Origin: Enoplolaimus lenunculus
Lineage: Eukaryota > Nematoda > Enoplea > Enoplida > Thoracostomopsidae
Reading direction: 5' to 3'
DNA length: 64,000 nt
NCBI GenBank assembly: GCA_030248215.1
Contig: JASANG010001546.1
Coordinates: forward strand, 310,001 to 374,000
Shown: piece after piece, positions 22,420-32,868 of the stretch
Layout: the number at the start of each line of letters is the position of its first letter
Numbering within the stretch: position 1 is the stretch's first letter
The notes under the pieces: model-generated
Databases searched by the model: none
Told to the model about the DNA's origin: nothing
What the model saw: the letters and a program-made list of their open reading frames with translations, nothing else
Position numbers and translations under genes: made by a program

Positions 22420-25400
22420 CTGCAATCAACAGTTACAGTTTGTCAAAAATACTTTATCACAAATTTCAAGCAGGTAAAGTTAAAATTTAAAATAATAAAT
22501 TTTGATTTGGCACCACCAAAATGAAATATATTTTAATAGATGCCATTTCAAGGCCTACAACCTGCTATTAAATTAAGACTATCTTTTAGAGTTTTAAAAC
22601 TAAAAATAAATAAGAAATACACTTTTTTCCTGATGCATAATTTTTATTATTTCCTATCATTAATACCTAATTGTCCCAGTAACCTGATTAATAACTAGAT
22701 TGATGGTATAAAACCAAATGCAACCAGTGGAAGGTTCAGAATTGTGGACATTTAGGCCAGGACCGTAGACAGCTCATCTTACTAGTGAGAAGTATACATT
22801 TTGCAGGCGTGGCATACGAGGGTTTTCGATGACTTAGAAGCAAGGTGGGAAATTTTGTAGGGGCCAAATTTTTTCGGCCAAATGTCTTCCATAGATGCCC
22901 TAACCACTCCTCCGGCCTTGCAATATACACACTGTGAGCAGTGTTTAACATTTATAACATATATGCGCAGTGCAAAATCTCTACAAGACGTGAGAGCGTA
23001 CTCGGGCTCGAGCGTCATGCTCCTATCGCTCAGTGGTCGTCGTAAACGCCTCCCGCCCGTGAGACTGGGGTTCGAGTCTTACCTTGAAATTACATCTCAT
23101 GTGAAATTGACAATATTCATGTGAGAAAAGACTAAAATGTGCAAATAAAGTTTTCGATTACGCAATTTATTTTGGCTGAAACAAGAAAACTTTTCCTGAA
23201 AATTGTATTTATTTACCACGTGACGATCTTGATCGCATTCTGGTATAATCGATAATACAGTTCCAGCCACCGCACGAGCCTAAAATAGCAGGTATACGTC
23301 AATCGGCCAATGTAAACAACAGGCGCAGAACAGTATTATAAGCGTATGCCTAAACCTAAGCGTAAGGCTTAAACCAAGCAAAACAAATAAGTACCGGCGT
23401 GCGGGAGCGGCATCCGGCGGCGTGCGGCGGCGTCTGGCTCCGGCTCAGTAATGTATAACGCAACCATAAAAGCCTGGTTCTTGATTGTAGAAAGAAAGAC
23501 AGGTAGCAGCCAATAGGATAACGACACCAGGACTAAAAAAGTTTCATAGTAACGAAATTTTAGCTGAATTATAGTGATCGTAATCAAAGTGCACTCCGTA
23601 TGTAATTTTTATAGACGTCTCGGATCGATGCAAAATCCTGGTTCATACGCCAATATTATTGGATAATTATTTATTCGGTTAACATCTAATTCGTATCCGC
23701 TTATGTTCTCAAATGTGTATAGCATCTATCATAAGTACTAATAAATCTCGTAAATTTCACACCGGTAAATATCGAGGTTCGGAATTTAGCACATTTTTTG
23801 CATTTGATTAGCGCTATATATTTTGTGAGTACATTTAAACATATACAAGCTACAGCAGTTCGCTTGTTTGAAAACCAATTCAACTGACAATAAGCACTAC
23901 TCGTCTGCCAGCTTTGCGCAATGCGCAAAAGTTGCGAAAGCACAATAATTTCGTTGCAAATTTTCCTTTCATAGAACAATCACTGTATTTCGTATGAAAT
24001 TATTGTAAACAAAGTAAAACTGGAAAGTTGCCCGAAATACGTATATGGTGCGTTCCAGCTTGTATATATAGATATACAGTTGAAAATAAGACTCACGAAG
24101 ACTATTGCGGGCAATTGTCTGTACTGAGTCAAATTTAATCCCTATACTGATACAAAATTCCAATCATGCACCCCATCTTCTAGGGGCGAATATCTATAAG
24201 GGGAGTGCTTGGTGGGATATCCCCCGAAATTTCGGGGAAGACACGAAAAAGACATGCTTGATATGTTGAACAACGTTTAGACCAGATTATCTGCCCTAAT
24301 GCTTGAGTCATCGCTACGCGTCGGTCCATCGCCAAAATGGCGAATCTTAAGGAGGACCAATGTGGTGCCCGGTCTCACGGTCCCAAATTGCTTGTGATAA
24401 GAGTTTCAAAAATGAAATTTTCGATTGGAAAATATACTTTGACTCACATTTCGTCATCAATTTTTTATGAGGATCGAGTATCCCGCAACATAAATCAGCC
24501 GCAGGATCCGGTTTACGTTAGCGTCTGCTCTGCCCTCTCCCTGTCCCCCCGAACTTACTCTTTCGTTAGTGATTGTTCCAGACATGCAAATGACAATGAC
24601 ATACGTAATTGCAATACAAATTTGCAACGAACTCCATAACAAATAAAACAGAATTGTCATAAAATCGTTGTCATTTTCATGCTGAGACGGTAGCGTTAAA
24701 ACTTCTGGAGCTGTTGTGACGAAAAATATGGTCAAACACAAGACGGCAACTGAAATGACCAGTGAAAAAAACAGGATCGGATTAAATGTTTGACCTGTGA
24801 GTAGAATAACATCGGTCAACTGTAAATATCTTTCGTAGTAAAATTTTAATGTTCGCTTTTTCAACGCTTTATCTTTGAGTAATTGTTGTTGTAAGTCGCT
24901 AAGCCAGTTTCGAACGATTCCGTTTAAAAATTCAAAATATATTAACGGAGTTAATTGCCAAACTGCCATCAGCGGAACAAATAGTAACGATAAATCGCTC
25001 AAAATAAAATCGCCAGGAGTTTGCCCTGAACTGATGTACTCCGTTAAGCGTGTGACGAACGTTCCTAGTAACAAGAGTGCAACGATTGCAAACGTCGTTG
25101 CAACTCTGTATTTTACAGGAGGCGTTTGATGAAAATGTCTTCGGAAAGCTTGATCTGTAGTCCACAGTGCAGTTAAGAGTCGACGATGCGATTGAAGATA
25201 ACATGCAAAAATAGTTAAATTTAACAAACAATGACACGGTTTTAGTCCGTTCATAACACTCGAGATTCCGTCCATACTTAAAAACCCTGACATTTGTTTA
25301 ACTGTTATTATAACTTGTACGTTAAACGCAAATATACCTGCGTTAAGCAATATTGCAATTATTGCAACTGCACGATACAGTAACGTAGGCCATGCGCATC

Positions 25401-25950
25401 GTAACCATTGGCTACGATACGTAGACGTGCGTTGATGCACGCAACTGCGACCTGCAGTACAACTGCATTGCAATTTTGCAGTTGCAATTAAATTTGGAAA
25501 AGTTGATGGGAAAAATCCTAACAGTTGTAATAATCGTAGTACTCCTTTAATGTTATCTTTTAATGTTTGTTGCGAGAATTCACACGCATCACAGGAGTCC
25601 AAAAACTTGTCATCCTCATCTTGTGGTGTACCATGCCCTCCTGCTCGTTGAGGGTAAGGTTGGCTGAGAGACAAGTCACAATTAGTCGCTGCGTACAGGG
25701 TGGACCCAGTATTTTCTAGTGGAGAGAAACAAGAAGCGTTTTGATTGGTAATTGTACGAACCGAAGTTATATCGTTTGACGCAGATGAGGTAGTAGCAGC
25801 GCGATGGGTCTGTCCTTGCAATGGTATCTTTGAGGACTCAGTCCTTGATAGACCCAGGTACGCTAGGTCATCTTCTCCGGAACGAGAGCTGATTGACAAC
25901 GATTCGCCGGGAGCAAATCGCATCCCACCGTCTTGTGTTCGATCGACCAT
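22285..25950 (-). CDS. Gustatory-receptor-like (GRL) seven-TM protein, three exons
   Basis: Predicted 529-aa membrane protein from exon 1 (25950-24559, residues 1-464), exon 2 (23279-23217, 465-485) and exon 3 (22419-22285, 486-529); all junctions are phase 0. Hydrophobic segments fall near 188-217, 230-252, 283-305, 319-343, 389-413, 430-456 and 507-528. The TM4-TM5 loop (RNWLSDLQQQLL, then YYERYLQLTDVILLTGQTFN) has the layout typical of insect-type gustatory receptors. The last helix ends in QSLILIQFF and keeps the QF half of the family TYhhhhhQF signature. The cytoplasmic N-terminus is unusually long (about 186 aa), Ser/Thr-rich and Cys-containing. Insect relatives are ligand-gated channels; roles in other animals are poorly known, so chemosensing is inferred. 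An acceptor-like TTTTTAG just upstream of the ATG hints at a 5'UTR intron. Confidence 0.85.
22740..22880. repeat. Family L repeat in GRL intron 2
   Basis: ACCGTAGACAGCTCATCTTAC and ACGAGGGTTTTCGATGACTT match the 39-kb inverted-repeat arms. Confidence 0.55.
22921..23128 (+). mobile_element. Family F element in GRL intron 2, 5'-truncated
   Basis: tRNA-like core (CTCAGTGGTCG, GGGTTCGAGTC) and right TIR TTCATGTGAGAAAAG; left TIR missing. Confidence 0.7.
23217..23279 (-). CDS. GRL exon 2 (TM6-TM7 linker, 21 codons)
   Basis: This 63-nt exon lies between a CTATTTTAG acceptor and a GTG|GTAAAT donor, phase 0 at both ends. It encodes ARAVAGTVLSIIPECDQDRH plus Val, a linker of the length expected between TM6 and TM7. 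It was found by reading the minus strand for a phase-compatible piece; there is no independent homology for so short a segment. Confidence 0.65.
23302..23392 (-). mobile_element. Family A fragment in GRL intron 1
   Basis: GGCCAATGTAAACAACAGGC start; broken by the GC-rich family G piece that follows. Confidence 0.6.
23393..23465. mobile_element. Family G fragment in GRL intron 1
   Basis: CGGCGTGCGG motifs and TATAACGCAACCAT end (decayed TATAGCGCAACCC). Confidence 0.55.
23704..23899. mobile_element. Family I element, truncated, GRL intron 1
   Basis: GTTCTCAAATGTGTATAGC end; right end replaced by the Helitron at 23900. Confidence 0.6.
23900..24072 (-). mobile_element. Family H short Helitron in GRL intron 1
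   Basis: On minus: A|TCTATATATACAAGCTGG at 24072, and 3' TTTTGCGCATTGCGCAAAG hairpin, then CTGGCAGACGAG|T. Target is A|T as for Helitrons; the last four bases are CGAG in place of CTAG. Confidence 0.72.
24559..25950 (-). CDS. GRL exon 1 (N-tail and TM1-TM6)
   Basis: This exon encodes residues 1-464 and stops at AGA|GTAAGT, a near-consensus donor, just after TM6 (CMSGTITNER). The frame stays open for 33 more codons, but that stretch is not membrane-like and would leave the protein without a seventh helix. An in-frame TAA lies eight codons upstream of the ATG. Confidence 0.88.
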
Positions 25951-26670
25951 TTTCCTAAAAATTAAACAAATTTATAAAAGAGAAATTTTATTTTAAAACA
26001 ATTAATACTGGTTGAAACGTCAAGTGCGGTATTTGGCCGTTCTCACGTCACGAGGGTCTCGGCGGCGAGAGTAATCAAATTCTAAGTTAGAATCCTTGTA
26101 AAGTTTTAGATTTAAATGTATAAGTGAAGCATGCCTTACATCATTTGCTAAATGTTACCTTGAACGGTGTAACAGTGGTATAAGCATATTCCTAAGCCTA
26201 AAATTAAGCCTATGCTAAAATAGTGGTAACATGTATTATATATATATGTATATATAATACTGCAAAATTTACATGGCTGTCATAGGACTATCAAACGTTT
26301 CTAGAACGGAAACGAGGAAATGTACACTAACTTACTTAATTTTCAGATCAAACAGGAAATACTAATTATTTCAATTTCGCTCATACTGTCATATGATCTG
26401 AACAGTTTTCGTAAATATTCTGAAGTTCTGATAACCAGGTTAGCCGTACCAATTTTGGCACTGGTAGAAAATGCTTCAGGTGTAAATAAGGCTGTAAACA
26501 TTTAATATTTCGAATCAAGTTTTCACTCAAAACTAAATAGGTTTTCAAACCAAAACGCTCATGTAAGCAGTTGGAGAGTCTACCTACTAAGCGTTAGCTT
26601 AAACTTAAACCAGAAAATTTGCTTCTAATCTAAGGCTAAGCCTTATCCTAAGCCCAAGCTTGAGGCTAAA
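25951..26670. other. Upstream of GRL gene; scattered repeat scraps
   Basis: 26160-26225 has a family A scrap (GTAACAGTGGTATAAGCATATT) and an AT palindrome TATATATATGTATATATA. No promoter element recognised. Confidence 0.35.
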
Positions 26671-26886
26671 GCCTGTATTCTCAAGTATAGCACCTATTAC
26701 CAGTTGATGATAGGTCGTGTAACTATGGAACCAGCGCATGGTGACACTCGAACTTCAGCACATTGTTCGCGTTTGATTTGCCCTACTTCAGTACAAATTT
26801 GAACTTCTGCAATTGTAGACGTTCGTCAGCTTGGAAACCTATCGCTAACTGATTATAGGTGCTATGCGCATTTGAGAATATGTGCC
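26671..26886. mobile_element. Family I palindromic element
   Basis: TGTATTCTCAAGTATAGCACC and inverse GGTGCTATGCGCATTTGAGAATA ends. Confidence 0.65.
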
Positions 26887-27118
26887 TAAGTCTTAGGCCA
26901 AACATCAAAGTCTTTAAGTCTCTCAGTCCGCCTGCCTTTGAGCGAATAGGCAATGTTCTTGGCGCCTATCAAGCCAGATTTCTAATTCAACGCTCTACAC
27001 ATTTGGTATGACCAGATGTTTGATCTGAGCGGAAAATTAATTGACGCAAGCGAAAACACAACATAAACCAAGATTTAATTTAAATAAGCGAATGCACAGC
27101 ATAGTTGCACGAAGCTTA

Positions 27119-27329
27119 CACTGTAAAAAATGGTAAGTCAAATTGTCACTCTCTCGGAAATAGGCTTGTCCTGACTACACAAACTGAGTCAAATTCGACT
27201 CTGCCAGAGTCAAACATGCGACATACTGAATCGAATTTGACTCTTGTGGAGTCGAATTTGACTCAATTTGTGCAGTCAGGAAAAGCCTATTTCAGAGAGA
27301 GTCAATTTGACCCACCATTTTTTGCAGTG
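27119..27329. mobile_element. Family D palindromic TA-type MITE
   Basis: CACTGTAAAAAATGGTAAGTC and inverse end TTTTTTGCAGTG, TA flanks, 211 bp. Confidence 0.82.
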
Positions 27330-27859
27330 TACATTTACCGAAACCACATGATTAAGCTACACTTGCAGACTTTCCGCCTCATAGGTATCGACTAAGCTCA
27401 GGTCAAGGTTTTGTACAAAGGTTTTGCCTAAGCCTAAGGCTAAACTTTTATCAAAGCTTTTCGTTAAATCCTAACACTGAGTCTAAGTCTTAATCGGAAA
27501 TGCTGCTGAGGAGTAAATCGTAACAGTGATGAGCGTTTTGAAAGGGGTGTGAAAGAGTACAACATTGGTGAATTCAAGGTAAGGCACCCCCCAAGCCGTA
27601 CCCGTCAACAGGGGTCAAAACCAAAATTTTAGTTTACAACGTAATACAACACTGTGAAGCGTGGCGTATATTAAAAGTAATGTGAACTCCTTTAATGCTC
27701 TCCTGCCTAATTTTTTGGCATCACCATCCCATCTCGACTTTGGCTTACAAGCGTGAATTTTTAAATTTGAATCCAACTACTCTTCGTTCACTTCACTGAC
27801 AGAGTTTTCCCTGTACTATTCTATTTCTGTTGTAATGGTTGCGAAACAAATGTCCACAG
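27330..27859. other. Unassigned DNA
   Basis: A few CCTAAG-like words near 27430; no gene. Confidence 0.35.
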
Positions 27860-28130
27860 ACTCGTAGGCAGCTCATCTTGCTATAGGGAGCTAAAATAAT
27901 ATGGCTAATGTAAAGAACAGGGGCGGAACAGTATTATAAACATATTTCTAAGTCTATGCCTAAGTCTAAGCCTAAGCCAAGCAGAAAAGTTTGTCTAAAG
28001 CTTATTAAGCTTACTCTTTTCTAGTCCCACAAATAACGTTCCGCCCCTGATCTTTACATGGGCCAATATTATCAGGAGGTGCATACAAGCGTTTTCTATG
28101 ACTTACAAGCAAGATTGAAAATTATCTTCT
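27860..28130. repeat. Family L repeat split by a family A element
   Basis: Left part CTCGTAGGCAGCTCATCTTG, right part GTGCATACAAGCGTTTTC; the insertion at 27903-28064 separates them. Confidence 0.6.
27903..28064 (-). mobile_element. Family A hAT-like element nested in family L
   Basis: GGCTAATGTAAAGAACAGGGG and CCCCTGATCTTTACATGGGCC ends (162 bp); flanks AATAATAT / AATATTAT. Confidence 0.78.
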
Positions 28131-28560
28131 AAAATTACGCACTGAAATCAACATGCAAAGGTAAATGGGTATATTTCAATTTCGGATCTTTCTGAGCAAG
28201 AAATCCTAAATCGACACCTGGCTGAGAATAGCAACTTTACAAAAGTATATTTATGTCCAAAATACAGTTAACGCAATATCTTTCTGGGTTAGTAGAAATT
28301 TGAGCCAGAAATTTGTGCTTAGTTTTTTTTCTCTAAATATTAATAAGTCGGCTTGTTTAGTCTAAATGTACCAGCAAATAGATTCAAGCTAACGGCTACA
28401 ACAATATTGTATGTCCACACTGTTCTTGATAGCGTTTACAAGCTAAATCCTGTACGGAAAACAAACAGCGTAGCTTAATTAATTGGTAAATATTTACCTT
28501 TAAGTATAAATCGGTTGCGTATCAGCAAAAAGCATTAAGACCACCTCGGTCAAACAAGAG
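28131..28560. other. AT-rich DNA, nothing seen
   Basis: No supported frame or repeat. Confidence 0.4.
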
Positions 28561-29319
28561 GGCCGTGTAAAGATCAGGTGCGAAACGTTTTGTGTGCGAC
28601 TAGAAAAGAGTACGTTTAAGCTTTAGACTAATTTTTTGCTTGGCTTAGGCTTTGGCTTAGGCTTAGGCTTAGGCTTAGGAATATGCTCATTCTTACGCTT
28701 AGGCTTAGGCTTAGGCTTAGGCTTTGGCTTAGGCTTAGGCTTAGGCTTAGGAATATGCTCATTCTTACTCTTAGGCTTAGGCTTAGGTTTAGGCGTAGGC
28801 TTTGGCTTAGGCTTAGGCTTAGGAATATGCTCATTCTTACTCTTAGGCTTAGGCTTAGGTTTAGGCGTAGGCTTTGGCTTAGGCTTAGACTTATGAAAAA
28901 CATAAATCTTACTCTTAGGCTTAGGCTTAGGTTTAGGCGTAGGCTTTGGCTTAGGCTTAGGCTTAGGAATATGCTCATTCTTACTCTTAGGCTTAGGCTT
29001 AGGTTTAGGCGTAGGCTTTGGCTTAGGCTTAGGCTTAGGAATATGCTCATTCTTACTCTTAAGCTTAGGCTTAGGTTTAGGCGTAGGCTTTGGCTTAGGC
29101 TTAGGCTTAGGAATATGCTCATTCTTACTCTTAGGCTTAGGCTTAGGTTTAGGCGTAGGCTTTGGCTTAGGCTTAGGAATATGCTCATTCTTACGCTTAG
29201 GCTTAGGCTTAGGAATATGCTAATTCTTACTCTTAAACTTATAGGCTTAGGCCTAGGCTTAGGCTTTGGCTTAGGAATATGCTTATAATACTGTTCCGCC
29301 CCTGTTCTTTACATAGGCC
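28561..29319 (+). mobile_element. Family A element with 72-bp higher-order TTAGGC array
   Basis: 759 bp, the largest copy. Left TIR GGCCGTGTAAAGATCAGG, right TTCTTTACATAGGCC. Interior repeats a 72-bp unit (spacer GAATATGCTCATTCTTACTC, then TTAGGC variants including TTAGGTTTAGGCGTAGGCTT). No clear TSD (AACAAGAG vs GTAATTTT). Confidence 0.85.
28680..29180 (+). repeat. 72-bp higher-order tandem repeat, about seven units
   Basis: GAATATGCTCATTCTTAC recurs near 28679, 28750, 28823, 28967, 29038, 29110 and 29176; one unit at 28895 has a diverged spacer. Because 72 is a multiple of 3, both strands show long spurious frames. Confidence 0.9.
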
Positions 29320-29493
29320 GTAATTTTGAAAAAGCGCAAGGTTTTTTTATATTTGCCACACAACTATTCTGCAAAATTTAAAACGACCTATCCTTACTTC
29401 GTCTTTGGATATACTGGATCAAACGGCGTAAATGTTAAAAACAAACTACAATTTTTGCAGTAATAAAAAATAAAAAAAATTAAAGATTTACTG

Positions 29494-29791
29494 CTACGCA
29501 ATCATGCGAGCAGTTGATTCGATCGACCCGAGAACTTTCTTACGAGAACCAACCGGTAACCCATTAGTTTTCAACCTAAATTGTACGTCTTTACCAGTTT
29601 TAGTGTGCGTTGTTGACCAATTAGCGTTTAGATGATCAGACTGACAAATTACCTATAAACATTTATTTTAAAACGGGTCATTGACAGAAACGAAATAATG
29701 TAAAAATTACTGTTATTACCCCCGCAGATACGGGTACCGAAACCGGTCCAACACAGGTCAAACTTGCAAAATTTTCCAATGGGGTTGAGTA
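29494..29791 (-). CDS. Candidate pair of exons (29791-29720 and 29652-29494), unknown protein
   Basis: A 72-nt piece follows an ACAATTTCAG acceptor and ends at GGG|GTAATA. A 67-bp GT-AG gap then leads, in phase 0, into a 159-nt piece ending in TAG. The product would read SLTCVGPVSVPVSAG, then VICQSDHLNANWSTTHTKTG, and end GSIESTARMIA. An alternative frame of the first piece is also open and plus-strand frames exist, so this is tentative. No family recognised. Confidence 0.22.
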
Positions 29792-30063
29792 CTGAAATTG
29801 TGTTTGGTTTTTAATCCGCTTGGCTGACGTGTTTTTTCTCACTGTTTCACAAATGCCATCAGCTATGATTATTTACTATAATAATAAAATATGGAAATCC
29901 ACAGTTTTATTGACTTCCAGCCATTCCGGTGGGAATAATCTTGGCCTGTCTTGCGTGACTTCACGGCCCTTATTGCAATAAATGTAGCTAATAATGGTTA
30001 GTTTGTTCTTAATCTAGTAAATTTTGTCTAAGTGTAATCCTTAACTTAAAAGTTAGCCGTTTA

Positions 30064-30316
30064 CACTGTAAATTTCAGTGAGTTCATTTTAACTCAGAAT
30101 GAGTTGAATCACTCAGTCAGAATTACGACTATCAGAACTCAGAATTTTGAGTTGATTCAATTCATTCTGAGTTAATTTATTAACTCATACCAGAGTCAAA
30201 TAAACTGAGAGTGAGAATCAACTCAACTGAGAGTGAGTTAATGTTTACTGATATTAATTCAGAAATAACTAACTCGCTAGCTGAATTGATTAATTAACTC
30301 ATTGAAATTTACAGTA
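30064..30316. mobile_element. Family E palindromic TA-type MITE
   Basis: CACTGTAAATTTCAGTGAGTT and inverse end TGAAATTTACAGT, TA flanks. Interior is GAGTTAA/TTAACTC motifs. Confidence 0.8.
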
Positions 30317-30752
30317 TAGTTCATTAAGTTCTATTAAAGTTTACGATAAACGTTTCGTAAAGCTGGCTATAATGATAACTATAAGATATTGCGATAGACG
30401 AGTTACCTGGTTTGGCAATTTTTATGGAACAAAGCTTATCCTTATTACAAGCTTGTACTATAATGTATGATAAACATTTTCAGAGGCGAAACGAACGCTG
30501 ATTACAAAATGTACCAGTTTAGCTTTTACCCAAATCCGACTGATTTCAATAAAATACTTTAGTTGTAAACATTATTTTTCAGTGAAAAAACAACGAGTTT
30601 GAACGCTTTTAACCTGACCGTATCGGTAAAAATGCCATAAAAGTTTCATAAACAAAAACAAATCCGTTTACGTTCGTGGTTTAGTTTTTTAGTCTAATTT
30701 AATCACTGATTTAAACTAGAAAATCCGTTGTGTGCCCGAAACTGTATTTAGA
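30317..30752. other. AT-rich DNA, nothing firm
   Basis: A short plus-strand frame after ACATTTTCAG at 30483 (DYKMYQFSFYPNPTDF) is open for only 25 codons; not called. Confidence 0.3.
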
Positions 30753-30973
30753 GTCCCATATTCTCAAATGTGTATAGCAACTATCATCAGTTTGTAATAG
30801 GTATTCAAACTCACAAACGATTGCAGTTGTTGAACTCAAAATTGGCACAGGATTAGAGCAAATCATGTACAAAAAATGTGCTGGATTTTGAACCTCCAGT
30901 ATTCACTGGTTCCACGGTTAGAAGACCTATCACCACCTAGCGATAGGTACTACACACATTTGAGAATACGGCC
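30753..30973. mobile_element. Family I palindromic element
   Basis: TCCCATATTCTCAAATGTG and CACATTTGAGAATACGGCC ends. Confidence 0.7.
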
Positions 30974-31439
30974 TAGTAGCTTCTACGAACCATAGCCTAA
31001 ATATGTCAACTCAAAAGTCAAAGAGTCGTACAAAATTTATCACTTATAAAACAAAAGTATACAATAAGGTTAACGTTAAATTATTGTAATCAGGTTAACT
31101 TAACGGTTATATATTCCAGGTTTAGTGCAGAGGCATACACCATCCTACTCTGGTTTTGGGTCAACACCGCCAGAGCGGCCCTTACTCCGAGCGGCTCAAC
31201 GAATGTTATAGACAAAGAAGCCAGAAAATGAGTCTAAATGTTGACCGGGGTGAAAGTTTCACGCGTTCTAAAAATCAAATTTGTAGGAGTGCACAATTTA
31301 GGTTCGACCAGATTAATCATTATTTTCGATCAAGGATACGGCCCTACTGGACGCCATGGAGCCTCGGTGAATAACAAGTCGCTCTAGGACAATGAATCAT
31401 ATAGAGCCCCCAATAGAAGATGTCACTCTGGCAGACATA
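30974..31439. other. Unassigned DNA
   Basis: A plus-strand 30-codon frame after ATATTCCAG at 31122 (HTPSYSGFGSTPPERPLL) is protein-like but too short to call. Confidence 0.3.
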
Positions 31440-31881
31440 CTGTATAGACCCGAATAAGAGGGGTGGACTGATATTTATTTGGCCTCTTCAGAGGGTATCC
31501 CCTTGTTATACGGTTACGGACTGTTGTTTATTTTTAACCCACGCTCCGCCGCCCTTCGTTACTGATATATATCCGATACTGCAACTATCCGTTAAATTAA
31601 ACGTATATTTGTCTCGTTTCAATAGTTTGAGCGATAATTAAAGGTTATACTTAGGAATGTACTTTCAAAATTTAAGTATGCTTTAAAGTTTCGAACTCAA
31701 ATTATTTGGTCCTGGAGTCATTTATATGCTACAATTAGAGTTAATTGACATTTATGGACTCTAATTAGGGTTTAGGGACTCTATCCGCTTACGGACTCTT
31801 ATTAGGGATACGGACTCCTGATGATTCGGACGCAAAATGGGGACCCCCTCTTATTACCCCCTCTTATTCGGATCAATACAG
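31440..31881 (+). mobile_element. Family C Tc1/mariner-type MITE
   Basis: 442 bp, same length as the 2706 copy; CTGTATAGACCCGAATAAGAG and ATTCGGATCAATACAG ends, TA on both sides. Confidence 0.85.
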
Positions 31882-32461
31882 TATGACCGTTCTGAGAATA
31901 AGCCTAAATCCTAAACCTAAAATCTGAGTTTAAACAAACCTAAGCCTGAGCTTAAGCCAAAGCCTAAGTCTTAGCCTAATTTTATAACCACTGTTAGTTG
32001 GAACTTTCGCCTTGTATTAAATTAACACTAATGTAAGTGCGAGGGGGCACATTAAATAGTTACCCTCAACTGTATATCGCACTTATAGTCACTTGGGGTG
32101 ATTATACGCTATTTCAAATTAGTAAATTTAAACTAAAATTGAAACATTTTCTTACGACTGACTGACTAGAAGTTTAAAATAAATCACACTCGTGCAGCAA
32201 AATGCTTATAAGTGAACACTTTTAGGCGATATTTGAGTCAAAACGCTATTTTAGTATCAATGTATACGGTATTTTCAAAATCGGAAAAATGTTTTGTATT
32301 TCTGACACAATTTCCTCCTTATCCGGAGGCAGTCTGTTCTGGCCGAACTACTTTTTCCGGTTCACCGGACGGGAATTCCGTTAGACAAAAGATGACGGAG
32401 TGTTGAAGGTCTGGACAACAGGCCGGGTACTTATGTACTCCCCCACAATTGCGGTCATCTA
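31882..32461. other. Unassigned DNA
   Basis: Some CCTAAG words at 31900-31980. Around 32320-32410 both strands are open briefly; no call. Confidence 0.3.
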
Positions 32462-32465
32462 TTAA

Positions 32466-32728
32466 CCCTCTCATTCATAGGGTATACTATGAGCAACTGA
32501 ATACAATAATATACGAGCAATATAAACACTGTGAGCAGCGTTTAACAATTGTGACATATATGCGCAGTGCAGAATCTCCACAAGACGTGACAGCCCCCTC
32601 GGGCTCGAGTGTCAAGCTCCTATAGCTCAGTGGTCATCGTAAACGCCTCCCACCCGTGAGACTGGGGTTCGAATCTTACCTTGAAATTACGTCTCACTTT
32701 AAATTGAAAATATTCACGTGAGTAGGGG
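32466..32728 (+). mobile_element. Family F TTAA-type element with tRNA-like core, complete
   Basis: 263 bp flanked by TTAA (32462-32465 and 32729-32732). Ends CCCTCTCATTCATAG and TATTCACGTGAGTAGGGG. Core has A box TAGCTCAGTGG and B box GGTTCGAATC. Confidence 0.8.
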
Positions 32729-32868
32729 TTAATACAAGACGGAAGTCCCCCAGAGACTGTATATATTATTGCATTATTACAAGTTTAGGCTTTAGGCTTA
32801 AGCTTAGGCTTATTTTCCGCCTTTTTTATCCACACTGGGACGGCCATCATTCAAAAGCCGAAACGTAC

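Noticed and set aside
24457-24558. Extension of the receptor frame past the donor
   Set aside because: It follows a strong GTAAGT donor and would leave the protein without TM7, which is supplied by the downstream exon.
28628-29288. Long open frames on both strands (186, 201 and 86 codons) in the TTAGGC array
   Set aside because: They arise from a hexamer and 72-bp repeat whose period is a multiple of three with no stops; low-complexity Leu/Arg/Gly products.
31122-31215. Short plus-strand terminal exon after ATATTCCAG
   Set aside because: Only about 30 codons and no partner exon.
32319-32410. Short minus-strand terminal exon after GTTGTCCAG
   Set aside because: About 30 codons; its phase does not fit the upstream candidate exon at 33143, and the plus strand is open too.
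32590-32700. Functional tRNA gene in family F copies
   Set aside because: A and B boxes are present but no acceptor stem closes, and near-identical copies recur across the window inside TIR elements.
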